Assembly: GCA_002633025.1 (NCBI GenBank)
Contig: NMRB01000275.1
Span: 101,256 to 165,255, forward strand
Reading direction: 5' to 3'
Source: Notospermus geniculatus
Lineage: Eukaryota; Nemertea; Pilidiophora; Heteronemertea; Lineidae
Length of the DNA: 64,000 nucleotides
The notes beneath the pieces were generated by a model, which was given only the letters and a program-made list of their open reading frames with translations, was not told the DNA's origin and searched no databases. Below, piece by piece: positions 1 through 13,300 of this stretch (position 1 is its first letter; each line of letters begins with the position of its first letter). The position numbers were made by a program, and so were the translations under genes.

Positions 1-1301
1 CTGCTAAAACTAATTATTTGTTGCCTATTTTGTCAAACTCAATAACAATAAGAAAAGTTGCTCTTCCGACTAGGTTACACAATTATTCAATTATATTTAT
101 GGTAATAACTGTAAACTTTGTAATATCTTGCATTTTGCGATGTAGGCCTATAACCAGCTGATAACATTTTATGGCAAGGCATTTGTTGATTTATCCAAAT
201 AATCCATTTTTTTCTCAAAAAAGGTTTTCTTTTGATGAATATTTGAAGCTGTTTAACCCTGGTGCGTCTGCAGCTTATAAATTTTTATTAATGCTTGTCA
301 CGCGTATAACGCAGGGTGGTATGAGGACGCAACATTTAAAGCATAAATTGTCCATAAATATCCTTGACGCGCAGATTTCAATGATGTCGCCCCTTCTGCG
401 CCTATGAGTAAGCGTTGGCAACCTCAGCTCAGCTGTTTTTTTTGAATTTTACTCTAGATGAAAGGGCAGAATGATGCAAGATCTCAGTTTTCGTTTTTGA
501 TTTGTTTCCGTCTTTGCGCTCTACTCCCGCTTGAACGGACAGTAGCACCGCGGGAGTGGAACGGCAAAGACGCGAACCAGTCTATCTATTTTCGTTTAGG
601 TTACAATACTGTGTACAGATGGCGACACCGTACGGTTCAGAACCGACATCAGCCGCCACTACAGAAAAATACTTCTGAGAAAGATAAAACAAGACAAACC
701 AAAACATATTAGTATTAATATTCTCAAAATAATATTTGTAATGGTTTGTTTAAACTAGCTTACTGAACAACCTTCAACTATTTTGACGCATCACAACGCC
801 CAAACTGCTGTAAACGTAAGTGAGAATCAACGGCCAATCCATTTGAAAGTTGTGGAAATATTTTGGTCTGAAAAACAAACTATTTCTTCATGTTCTTTCA
901 ATTTCATCAGTGAAACATTCCCTTTGATACGTGGGAAATGATATTTTCAGCGTAAGGACTCATAAACTGTAGTGATTTTCGAAGGGTAAGGCTTTTCCCC
1001 CTTGTGTTTGGCTGTTTCATGTTCAAAAATTTTCGCTGTGCTGCATGGTCCATGCTGACCATGCTGACCTGCTGCCGACTGGCTGACCGACCACTGACCA
1101 ACCATTAGGCCTACCATACTGACACTCACTGGCTGGCATGATCCCGATGCGATGGCCTAGGCCTACAATGGTCAATGCTTGGGTGGACCACCAATCCAAT
1201 ATGAATGGGCGCACGGGGCGTTTGTTAATTGTTTGGTGAGCATGGTGAGTGGAGAGTTGTCAAGAAGAGAGTTCCAAGCAGCAAGCGAAGTCTCGGCCAA
1301 T

Positions 1302-1350
1302 ATAGCCTAATAGCCTAGGCCTAGGCCTAGGCCTAGCCTGCTAGGCCTAT
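1302..1350. repeat. CCTAGG/GGCCTA short tandem repeat
   Basis: Runs of TAGCCTAGGCCTAGGCC type, imperfect hexamers, cover about 45 bases. The same TAGGCCTA word is scattered singly through the whole window, so it seems to be a favoured short motif of this genome rather than a local element. Confidence 0.7.
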
Positions 1351-1496
1351 GCTCACAATAGCGAACGGCCCGAATGATGTCAGCCCAGTCAATTCCATGT
1401 TGTTTGTCCGAATCTGCTTTTTCCTCCAGGTGCAGACAAGGCGGCATGCTATTCTACAATCAGTGATCCAACTGATCAAGGAGGACTGAAGCCAGC

Positions 1497-2465
1497 GCCA
1501 GGCTAGGCCTATTTAAAGCTGAACTGCATGAACAAAAACGGGAGATTCCAGCTTTGAAAAAAGACCACCACGCCAAGGTGGTGGTCAAGAGAAATGCAAA
1601 CGACCATAAGGCACTTTCAAAACACCTCCAGAACATGATAGACTACGAGGCTATTTGGTGGCGCCACTGTATTCACCCTGGGTCTGTCAAAGGAGCAACA
1701 TCAAGAGGTGGCGTCCAATGACGTCTGCAGGTTGAAGGCATTGGGTTCTTTCCGAACCAGAGTGTAAAGTTGGTCACCATTCTATAGTGTTCACTTTTTG
1801 TTGATATTTATGGTGTTACCCAAGCACCAGTTGAAAACATTTTATGCATTCAAAAACAATACAACACTCATTTGACGTACATGAACGTCATCAGATATCA
1901 TTACATATACGTTGAGGACAATTCTTATTTTATTCCTTTGGCCATAATTACGATAATCAATTAAATATTCTTACCACAAATACACACACATCACGCGAGT
2001 CATGTACGTATTATTGCTCAGATCAAGCACATTGTTTTTCTGTGAAAATATATTCAAATAACGAAACTATGGCAAAAGAAATCAAATAAGATTTATATGC
2101 AACATGTTGGCAATGATACCAAATGGAGTTTCTGAAACTCAGACGAGTGGTGTATTATTTGTTGATGCCGAAGTTTTTGCCATTGTACCATGAATATCAA
2201 CTGGGCGCAAGCACTAAAGAAACCTGACCAACCTCATACTCAGGTTCCTACGGATCGTACTAAGTCTATCAGGCTCTGTCACTTGGACACTATCTCTTGA
2301 TGTGTCTTGATTGAAAGCCTGAGCTTGAATACAGTGGCGCCACCAAATAGGCCGGTAGTCTATCATGTTCTGGAGGGACTTCGAAGGGCGTTCGCACTTC
2401 TGTAGACCACCATACTGCGGCGCTGTGGTTTTTGTTCATGCAGTTCAGCTTTAATGCCAGGCTTT
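1497..2465. mobile_element. Foldback (inverted-repeat) element, degenerate arms
   Basis: The left arm (about 1497-1760) reads in reverse complement at about 2230-2465. Well-matched blocks are the outer end (TTTAAAGCTGAACTGCATGA) and an inner block with CCAGAACATGATAGACTA and TGGCGCCACTGTATTC; the rest has substitutions and indels. About 470 bases separate the arms. A single related outer end (TTTAAAGCAGAACTGCATGA) lies at about 31571 in the ECHDC1 intron, so this is a family. The left arm has a lysine-rich open frame, but it is not conserved in the other arm, so I do not call it coding. Superfamily unknown; no target-site duplication identified. Confidence 0.6.
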
Positions 2466-5400
2466 AGCTGTGGGCAATGGAAGCCTGCTCGTGTAATATT
2501 CTTTTGTATTTTGAAATAAACACTATTACAACAACTGAATGGTTCACTATGTCAAACAGCAGACAGGTTTCATAACATGCATACCCCCCACAACTGCCAT
2601 AAAGCAGGTTGGTCAAAAACCTGACCAGGGTTGTTTCAGTGCTATTATGCAGATGACAAAAGTATTATGCAGATTACAAAGGTGCTATTCAAACAAGTGA
2701 AAACATAGGATTAAACTCTTTCCACCCATTAAAAATAATTTCCCTTACCCTTGAATAAAGGGCGTATTGATTTAGACTGTATCATGATGTATGTGTCTTG
2801 ACCAGTCCACTTCAGTGAAGTTTTTATATTGAATTGATTGAGGTGTTTTCCTTTGCAATTGACTTAGACTATTTCATTTGCTCTGGAACTCAGGTGCATC
2901 CAGTAAGTCTAAGACAAAAAAAACTTCATTGGACATGTCGGATGCTAAGTGGTCGGTCCCTCTGGCATTTCTCTCTTGGCTATGTTCCCACAGTGGTGCG
3001 GGTTGAAATCAAAGCAGGACTCACCCTTGATGGCCTGTATTATAGATTCAACAACACATCATGTAAAGTGTACATCACTGGCTGTAACTCTGATTTTGAA
3101 ATGAGAAGACCGAATTCTACATTTTATTGGTAGCTGGCTGAGCAAACCACCACCTGATCCTTGTATAACACTGATTTCTTGTAATCAAATCAGTCTACAC
3201 ACATGGTACAAGATTGCCTCCCGTGGGGAACCTGCTCTCATCTAATCTACCTCACCTTATCTACAGGAGAGCCAGCATTAAAAGTGTCTTAAAACGGCTC
3301 CATTTAGAATCTATTCTCCTGTTAAATGCTTCATGTTTTTCACCTGATTTTCTGAACTGAAATGAACAATGTGTAAAATTGAATTTCTTTCCATTACCTG
3401 TACTCATTTCACCAGATTGATTGTGATTTTTTCCAATCCAATTGCGTCAAAAAGACAGGAGAGTAATCTAACTTTGTCAGTTTTGGGTTTGACGGCCCGG
3501 TTTGACGTGTTTTGATGTTGTCACTGCCTTATCTAACCGTGTTCTTTTTTGGCCTTTAAGTAGGGCTGAATGGAATTTATTCTCATTCTGATTCCCTGTG
3601 CTCACTTTGAGTGGTAAGTTTCGCCTCATGCCCCAGCCACATTTTCTAAGGCTTGTCTGTACCAGTGCAACAATGTGTTTGGTATGTGTATCTACCCAGA
3701 ATCTCTGGCATCTGCAGCTGCTGGAATCATTCAGTTCAGATTCCCTGATCCAGCATCCAGGGAATGTTGCAGTGCACAGGTCTTTCTCAGGCAGGTACCA
3801 AGCTGAGTGCATCACAATCATCTTCATCATTTTTCTGGTGGATATATGGATTGATGTATGAATAATTTTTCGCAATTTGTGCGGTAATTCTGTGACTTGT
3901 ACTTGTATTTTGACATTTTGGAGTTTCGCTCCTGGATAAGTTGTGTACATTCGGATTTGACATGTTTATGAGCAGAGTTTCTCGGAGTAATGTTGTGATA
4001 ATTCCTTCTTAATTTAACAAGATCCTACTTTTGCTTGTTGGACAACCATTCAACCATATCAACACTAGGCCCTTCGTCCGATCCGATTTTAGGTTGCGCA
4101 AGCACGCATGGCGTTGCTAAATAAAATACCGGTGGCAAAAAAGTCTGTTGTTCAGTTCACCAAGGTTTTTGAAATCTTTGGCCATTGATGCTGAATAATC
4201 CATGTTATCCATGCTAAGTTTTTTCACTTTTGAAATCATTGATGCTGCATGCTGTTATCGATGCTAAGTTTTTTCATCGCTGAATAATCGGCCACAAATA
4301 TCTCTCTCCTCAGCTTGTTCTGTGGTTTTTGCCGTTGGTATCATATCCTGAGCTAAACAGAGAATGCGGGCAGTTAGCGGTTCACCTTGGATTACAAGAT
4401 CTCTTAAAATGTTGATGGTTCTCAAGGTATATGAACAAGCTGGATGATATGAGCTCACACGTGCGTGGCAATCACCCCAGTAAATAACTTATTACTGGCT
4501 ATACTTATGCTTGCTGTGGTTCTCAGGCACCTTTTTATTGGGAGTTTCATCTTCTCAGAATAAGCGAAGGTTTAGCAAGCTATTGATTTCAAAAGAATGG
4601 TTGCAGAGAGGATAAGAAAGAGGTTGAAATATGAAATTAGAAAAATATATTTTGTAGATTTTTATCATGCTGCACTGGCGCTGTCTTAAGATTTTATTGC
4701 CTGCCATGAGTGCTCAGCCCTTAACTTGCTGGCAGATTATTCGTATTCACAGAGCATTACCTCATGATAGTAAGCCTGTTGGGTGTTACTGTTAGTAACC
4801 ATTATCACGATGATTCACAGGTTTGTTGAATGTTTCATGATTCAGTAGTCCTCATCTCGTATGCGCTGATAGAAATCGCTTAATGAACTGTTATCATGAA
4901 TGATTGATTCGTAGGTGATCTATTCCTCTTGGCATTGATCTAATGCCCTGGGTCATGTTTGTTTACTTTCCTTATCTGTTGATTATTCATCCGTCATGTC
5001 TGTTGGGAGGTGTCCTTCTTGTTCATCATAGAGCAGTGATGGCATCACGCAGTCGTTAGGGCGGTCATGGTCCAGAGCTTGACACAAGGGAAATCTCGGC
5101 AATGTCATCCCTCGTTCTGGGGTCAGTTCCTTGGTCTACTGGCTCTTCTGTAGGCTGTGTGACTCTCAGCGACAGCTCTGGTTTTCTCCTGCCATGACGG
5201 TTTCTTCCTGCTGTTCATCAAACTCCCAATGTTGTCTAAAGAGCTCTTGATTCAAATTTTTTCATGCAGTTGTTGGGCTGATATCAATGTCTCAAGTCTG
5301 AGATGAGTGACTTATTTGTGGGTTGTTTGTTGCCTTTGATACTGTTTGAAATACATGTTCTCATCACCTGCCCACTTGTCTTTCCTCAGACAACATTTTG

Positions 5401-7380
5401 AGACGTATCATCTGTATTCTGATCGTCTTGTTATGAAACATTCCCTGCCTGATGATGGAAGTTGCTTTTAACAATCTTTTCTAAGAATCTTGTTGTACCA
5501 TATGAACTTAGCCCTAGCTTGTGACTTGGTCAGTTTTATGAAAGTTCAGGGTGTATTTTTGCCCCACAGACATTTGGCATTTTCCCTCTGTTATGCGATG
5601 CCTTGTGATCATCGAGGGCTGTTTCATGTTCCGTCTTTTACGACAACTTTAGTGTCAGTCACGTCCATGTAAATCTTATTTTCTGTTTGTTTAGGACCTC
5701 AGGCCATTTGTACATATGTAGGCTACGTAATGTTGACACTGTGAGAGGTGCTTTTCAAGTGTGACACACATAAACTGACAATCTAGGCCTAATTTCGTGT
5801 GAGGACACTCCAAGATGCATGGTTTTCAGTGAGCCGCATTAATAGTACCTGTAATATACTTGAATTAATCAATTGACTATGAAATGGCTTGAAAGCTTCC
5901 TGGAAAAAATGAATGTATTTGTCGGTTATGTTGACCATTGTCAGAATTGTCATTTGGCGCATGTAAATGAACTTCAAATTGCTTGGTTTGTTCAGGTGAC
6001 TGGGCTGAGACGACGCGTCGCATAAAACCAATAACTCTCTTTTCTCTGAGGTTCTTCATGTGTTCACTTTGAGTTTTGTCCCGTGTCTTACAGAATTTTC
6101 ATTTCTCCCACTCCTGAAGTAAGATTTCTTCTGAAGGGGAGTTTGGATAATTTCTGTAGGCTTCAGTTTAAGCTACGTTCATGGTATGAGTTGGATATGG
6201 TTTGTCTGGGTAGACTCTAGACACTCCCACCGGGATTCCCACTGCCTTCCATTGCCAGTTAGTTTCTCTTGGTGCTCAATGATTGCTGTACATCCTGAGC
6301 TGATGGAGACTGGGTGGACCTCGAGTTTCATGTTAGGGGGAAGCAAGGAAACATTGTGGGAGATTTCATGGAGAACCTCCTCATGCCCAATTCATGAAGT
6401 CGTGGCAAATTTTATGTTCAGTGAAGCGATTTGGATAGATCATGAAAACATGGAGACAAAATCAGCTCAGTTGTTCCTCAAGCCAAGCCCTGCTAGTGTA
6501 TCGGCCTACCGGTACAACTTACAGGGGCAGGGCCTACTGATTATGAGCCTTGGATGGCTTTCAAGCCTTTGTTCATAATGTCATTACCCCGTACGTGTAG
6601 ATTGAATTGAATGTCTATGAGTTCTCCTCGCTATGGACTTTAATCCTTGACAAGCGCCGTAAATTAACAGCACGTATGTTAAAATTTACTTGGAAGGCTT
6701 GATGACGCCATACATGTATATGACGTGGGCATATATTATGATCATTTCCGTATTTATTGAGGCCTTATCAGCAATAAAATACAATTGAAGAGCAGGTCAG
6801 CAGTTCGGGTATTGATCCTGTGATGGGAGTTCTGCATGTTGAGTATTGTTTCATACATTCACTCCGGACATGCCAGAACAATTGGGATATGGTGTGTGTT
6901 TATTTTCGGGCCATGTGTGGATATGTTGTGCGTTCTCATAAGTTTATCAGTCAAATTTCTTGTGAATATACGGATAACTTGACTTTATGTCATTTGCCAT
7001 CCTGGATAATTCACAGCCAGTCACTCACCTATATGGTGATCACTCACTTCAGTGTGATCTTTGCTGATTGCAGAGCAGACATTTTGATCATTCAGTTACA
7101 TTGTTGAGCATCGCTAGCCTTTTGAATGAATATCTGATAATATTTAAAAGTCCTATCATCCAGCAGACGACATTGAGCCTTGCCTTGGGTTCTGTGAGTA
7201 TTGCCACACTTACTTGTGTTCCAGGGGGCTGGTATCATCTTGCCCTGGGATCTGTATATTTCACTGGGTGAGCTTCAAAATCCTGCGAAAAGGAAATGAT
7301 TCTGTCACATTTTCCTCGTGTTGTCATTGCAGGTTAATGGGTCATCATACATCTGTTGACACTCGATGCAGGTAGAGAGC

Positions 7381-10300
7381 ATGGGAGATTGGAGTGCCCT
7401 TAGGTCCTCGCACAGCGATGATGCATTCATGTCCCTCTTCGTCACCAAGTCACAGACGCCGTCCCACAAGAGAAATGGAGAAGTGTCCGGGATCCATGAG
7501 CTCAATTTTACGCCATCGCCGCACAAGATGATGCAAGATTTGAGTGGCCGTGATGACGTGTTCTGTACCAGGGACAACATCGACCAATGTGTGGCGCACC
7601 TTAACTCGGTGAGATGCTAGAGACATGTAAAATCCGATGGACCAGCCTGTCATGTTTTGGGTTTTCAAATCACCAAACAGCCCCTAAACTTGAAAATATC
7701 ATTTCTGGGTATATCTGAGAGCATGAGATACTCATTCAGCAATACTGCCTTTGGGGTGATATTTATGTAATGTAGGAGGTAACCAGAGCCCCGGAGAAAA
7801 CCTACAATATCTTTCCGAAAAATTTTAATTTCAAACATTGTCGTGACATAGACCGTCACTAGGAATGACCATATTTCTTTTTGCAGGAACTGACAATGCT
7901 CGGCTTCAAGTCTATGTACGAGCCGACCTCGCATACGTTTGATATGGTCCTAATGGTGAACAATATGCATGAGTTACTGAAGCTACACCAGAAGAGTAAG
8001 AGGATAAGAGAAAGCTTGGAAACAAGGTGAGCATGGCAGCTTGGCACCACATGAAATAAGGGGAGTTTAGGGGGTTTTGAAAGGGTTCCAAGCAGTTAAA
8101 AATGTATCGGATGATGCCCTCTGTAAAGCTGATATGGAAATCTCAGTGAGTCAAGTCTGCAGGCGATTGTCTGTGAGCTAAAACCTATGTGCGCTGTCTG
8201 TGGGTTTCAGTCCGTGACACGGGTTACAGACAGTACTTCTTCCAGTCTCAAACAGGCATAAATTGTGCTGCCAACTTAAGGAGCGCATGTCAGTGAGTCA
8301 GGGATGATCTCATGGAGATAATCTCCTAGTATATGATGAATACTCTATGTGTTTCCAGCTTACGCTGTAAGCTTTGTGTCAACACTGATTAAACTGTCCA
8401 GTGTTCCCCTGCCACCTGTGTGTTGTTGGGGGCTAGACGGGATGGAGAATAGCCAGGCCAGGTCAGAGGTGTGAAAATAACCCACTGGTAAATGCTCCAA
8501 TCACAATGGATCATGGAATCATCAAAGCTAAGAGTTGGAGTGACTTTGACATGTTTAGTTTGGAGTTAGCCCAAGCTGATCCACCCATATCTCCTAGCCC
8601 TCCAACTCACACAGGGTGTAATTAGCTTGGTGTTAATCAATCCTAATTAGACTAAGAAAATGGAGATTACCAGTAAGTGTGCTGTTTGGTGCTTGTTTAT
8701 ACCGGTACACCTCAACAAACAGTGGGGATGTGGTATAAGATAACCCCCAAACTGTCAGAAAGAAGCCTGTTTGTTACGGAGAAGCTCTTCAGACCTGCTG
8801 GAGTCAGAAGACAGCACCATATAAGGGTCTTCTTGGAGGGGAGCTATTCATATCTTGTGGCATCAGGGTGCATCAAGGTTCCTTCCTGCTGGATCTTGAG
8901 GTTTGAGAGATCAGTTCCCTGTCAACATTGAAGGAGGACCTGTGGCATTACTTTCGATTGGAGATAAAGGATTACACCTTGATTTTCAATATCGTTGTGG
9001 GTGTAAAATATAAAACATCATCATGTCAATGCGGACTATGATGCAGTTGCTGGTCACCTCATGCGTTAGTGACATTCCAAGGGTGCCTCAGAAATACCAT
9101 TCAAAGAAATTTCGGTAAGTAGGATGAGGTCCCTTTCAGACAGGTGAGGGAGGGCTGAGTTGACCTTGCTGTTTGTTGAGGCTGGGCCACCATAGACTCG
9201 GGACCCAGTCGTTGTGTCGCTCCGGCCGCCGCACTCCACTCCACAAACGTTTGTGGAGTGTAGTGCGGCGGCCGGAGCGACAAAACGACTGGGTCCCAAG
9301 TCTAGGCCACCACTGCACAGAATAACATTTGCCATCCAACACTGTCCACTTGGTAGTGGGGATCACACAGAATGTCAAGTCTCCTCTCCCTCAACCTGTG
9401 GGCAGTTTTCACCTCTGCCTCCCTTCATTAGGTATTGCCCCATCCTCTCAAATCTTGTCTTCCATTTCTTCCAGCAAACAGCGGACAGACAACGACATCG
9501 ACCATCTCCAGCAGCACATGAACCGTCTCAAGGAGACGATAAATGAATACGAGAGAGAGATCGGTCGTTGGGAGGAGAAGGAACGACAGCTACTCAACAA
9601 GAACAAATCACTCGTCAACAAACTCAAGGCAGAGAAAGATGAGGTGAGATGTACTTCATTTTGCTGTGGAGTTTCCTGATGACTTACCGGTAGATTTTAT
9701 CCCTGTGCGTCAGCTTGTGTCCAGAGACAGTGTATTTCCACGGCACTACTCAAAATGGGCGCTGAGAGTGACATGTTTGAATCATTTCCACCTGTCACCT
9801 GCAAGATGGTGGATTCCCAGAGCCAAATGTTCTGTGTTGTCATGGAGCCCAGTATGCCCTGTCAGGAGCTCAGCTCTTGATNGGGACATAGACCGTCACT
9901 AGGAATGACCATATTTCTTTTTGCAGGAACTGACAATGCTCGGCTTCAAGTCAATGTACGAGCCGACCTCGCATACGTTTGATATGGTCCTAATGGTGAA
10001 CAATATGCATGAGTTACTGAAGCTGCACCAGAAGAGTAAGAGGATAAGAGAAAGCTTGGAAACGAGGTGAGTATGGCAGCTTTGCACCGCATGAAATAAG
10101 GGGAGTTAGGGGGTTTTGAAAGGGTTCCAAGCAGTTAAAAATGTGTCAGATGATGCCCTCTGTAAAGCTAATATGGAAATCTCAGTGAGTCAAGTCTGCA
10201 GGTGATTGTCTGTGAGCTAAAACCTATGTGAGCTGTCTGTGGGTTTCAATCCGTGACGCGGGTTACAGACAGTACTTCCAGTCTCACAGGCATAAATGTC

Positions 10301-13300
10301 TGCTGCCAACTTTAGGAGTGCATGTCAGTGAGTCAGGGATGATCTCATGGAGATAATCTAGTATATGATGAATACTCTATATGTGTTTCCAGCTTACGCT
10401 GTAAGCTTTGTGTCAATACTGATTAAACTGTCCAGTGTTCCCCTGCCACTTGTGTGTTGTGAGGGGTTAGACAGGATGGAGAATACAGGATTCCTCCAGG
10501 TCCTTTAAAACCATGAAAGTCCAAGAATTTAAAATGCTTAAATTTAAGGCCTTGAAAGTCCATAAATATTGAGAAAATCCTATAAAGTCCACAAAAGTCC
10601 TTAAAAAATAAAATGTTCAGTCTTGAAAATTAAATTTCTGGTGTTTTTTACATTGTCTCATAAATTTCTTTCCGTCACGAAAGAGTAAAATTCGGATGCG
10701 GACGCCGGTGCACATGGCCCGGCTTCTGTGTAAGTCCTTAAATTTTACATATTTGATACCATGAAAGTCCTCAAAAGGTCCATGAAATTTTACATCTGTC
10801 TGCGGGAGGAACCTACCAGGCCAGGTCAGAGGTGTGAAAATAACCCACTGGTAAATGCTCCAATCACAATGGATCAAAGCTAAGAGTTGGAGTGACTTTG
10901 ACGTGTTTGGCTTGGCAATGGGGTTAGTACAAAGCTGATCCTAGCCGTCCTACTCACACACGGTGTAATTAGCTTGGTGTCAATAAGTGCAGTGCTGGCA
11001 ATTATAATTAGACATAAGAAAATGAAGATTAGGTGTACTGTTTGATGCTTGTTTACCTTAACAAACAGTGGGGATGTGGTGTAAGATAACCCCCAAACTG
11101 TTAGCAAGAAGCCTATTTGTTTGCGGAGAAGCTCTTCAGACCTGCTGGAGTCAGAGGACAGCACCATATAAGGGTCTTCTTGGAGGGGAGCTATTCATAT
11201 CTTGTGGCATCAGGGTGCATCAAGGTTCCTTCCTGCTGGATCTTGAGGTTTGAGAGATCAGTTCCCTGTCAACATTCAAGGAGGACCTGTGGCATTACTT
11301 TCGATTGGAGATAAAGGATTACACCTTGATTTTCAATATCGTTGTGGGTGTAGAATATAAAACATAATCATGTCAATGCGGACTATGATGCAGTTGCTGG
11401 TCACCTCATGCGTTAGTGACATTCCAAGGGTGCATCAGAAATACCATTCAAAGAAATTTCGGTGAGTAGGATGAGGTCCCTTTCAGACAGTTGAGGGAGG
11501 GCTGAGTTGACCTTGCTGTTTGTTGAGGCTGGGCCACCACTGCACAGAATAACATTTGCCATCCAACACTCTACACTTGGTAGTCAGGTCAGGTCTCCTC
11601 TCCCTCAATCTGTCTTGTAGTGGGGATCACACAGAATATCAGGTCTCCTCGCCCGCAATCTGTGGGCAGTTTTCACCTCTGCCTCCCTTCATTAGGTATT
11701 GCCCCATCCTCTCAAATCTTGTCTTCCATTTCTTCCAGCAAACAGCGGACAGACAACGACATCGACCATCTCCAGCAGCACATGAACCGTCTCAAGGAAA
11801 CAATAAACGAGTACGAGAGAGAGATCGGTCGTTGGGAGGAGAAGGAACGACAGCTACTCAACAAGAACAAATCACTCGTCAACAAACTCAAGGCAGAGAA
11901 AGATGAGGTGAGATGTACTTCATTTTGCTGTGGAGTTTCCTGATGACTTACCGGTAGATTTTATCCCTGTGCGTCAGCTTGTGTCCAGAGACAGTGTATT
12001 TCCACGGCACTACTCAAAATGGGCGCTGAGAGTGACATGTTTGAATCATTTCCACCTGTCACCTGCAAGATGGTGGATTCCCAGAGCCAAATGTTCTGTG
12101 TTGTCATGGAGCCCAGTATGCCCTGTCAGGAGCTCAGCTCTTGATACAGGATACAGAGATTTAGGAACTGCTTTCATGTCTTTTAGGTGAAGCGACTGAT
12201 GTCCGTGATCGCCCACCGCGATGCTCAGTTCAAACATGACCAGAAGAAGAAAGAGAGGGAGATAAATAAACTGAAGGAACGTCTGCATCAGCAGTTGACA
12301 GACAAGAACCAGGAGAGGAGGATTGGTGAGTTGAAAATCAAATTTTCTGGTGTTACTCGGGTGTTTCTTTGGAATGAGAAATGTTCAGTTTATCAGTGTG
12401 AAGAAGCCTCCTTCAAATGTTTCCTCCTAAGTTGTGATGTTTTCAAGTTGAGGTGTGGATAGTGGATTTTACTCTAGAGCTAATCTCTATTACTGCTTTT
12501 CATTTCGCAGGTATGGACATTTTGAACTCCCTCCAGCGAGCAGACGGCAAGAGAGGCACATGGAAAACAGGCTCAAAGTAAGTCATGGCTCAGTGCTGCC
12601 ATCTATCAGCTGTAGATGAAGCAAAACTAAGAACAGATGTTTCAAACTGAACAAAACTCGACCCTGTTTCATGATGTTTTCTCTCCTCTCGCTTGCAGGC
12701 ATGAAGAGGACATGTATCGGCTGATTATCAGCAACTATGAGGACAAACAGAAGGAATTGATGGTGGAGAATGACCAACTGAGGCAGTGCCTCAAGGACAT
12801 GGAGCGGGAACTCATCTCCGTGGTCAACCATCAACCGACAGATAGTCCGTCCAAGACCGACTTAGGGGTGAGTGTTCAAGTGCAAGAGAATATCGGATAT
12901 CTCAGAGAAATATGGTGTTCGGGGAGTTTCCCTCTCTGACCTTTTCAGTAATCACGGGATCTTGGTGAATCCTGGTCATGCTGTGCCAAGGAAGGTACTG
13001 CAGGGACAAATCTGGTACCCAGAACTTGTAACCTTACAAATGTTGTAATTTCCTCCAAACTCATGTTTTTCCATTCTTCTTCACACAGTTACTGCAGGAC
13101 AGCACCATATTGTTAGACAGGGACGACGACAATGACAATGCCAGTATATCAACGGCACGTTCTGTAGACGAATTATCAGATGGCTATTTCAATATGCCCG
13201 TGGAAATGGTGCGAGAGGGGATTGAGAAGAGTTTTAAAGACAAGTGTAGACAACTGAAAGAAGTGGTGAGAGGATCATTCAGGAAAAAATGTGAGTTTTG

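Larger units (their letters stand above)
1..7380. other. Stretch with no recognised gene
   Basis: I see no exon series, splice-framed homology or RNA gene that I can support here. Open frames are short and lack recognisable motifs. The visible content is AT-rich unique sequence, a GGCCTA-rich microsatellite near 1.3 kb and a foldback repeat at 1.5-2.5 kb. The 3' part may carry untranslated exons or the promoter of SSX2IP, whose ATG is at 7381, but no clear promoter motif is visible. Confidence 0.5.
7845..12145. repeat. Tandem direct repeat of 2.0-2.3 kb inside SSX2IP
   Basis: Copy 1 is 7845-9881 and copy 2 is 9885-12145, joined at the single N at 9882. Each holds exon 2, the intron and exon 3. 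They are nearly identical outside three indels: a 112-base palindromic MITE only in copy 1 (9193-9304), an insertion of about 330 bases only in copy 2 (10485-10816), and a short near-duplicated tract near 11580-11630 in copy 2. I count 7 differences over the 309 exon bases, all synonymous. The N at the join and the allele-like differences favour two haplotypes placed in series; a real exon duplication is the alternative. Confidence 0.9.
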
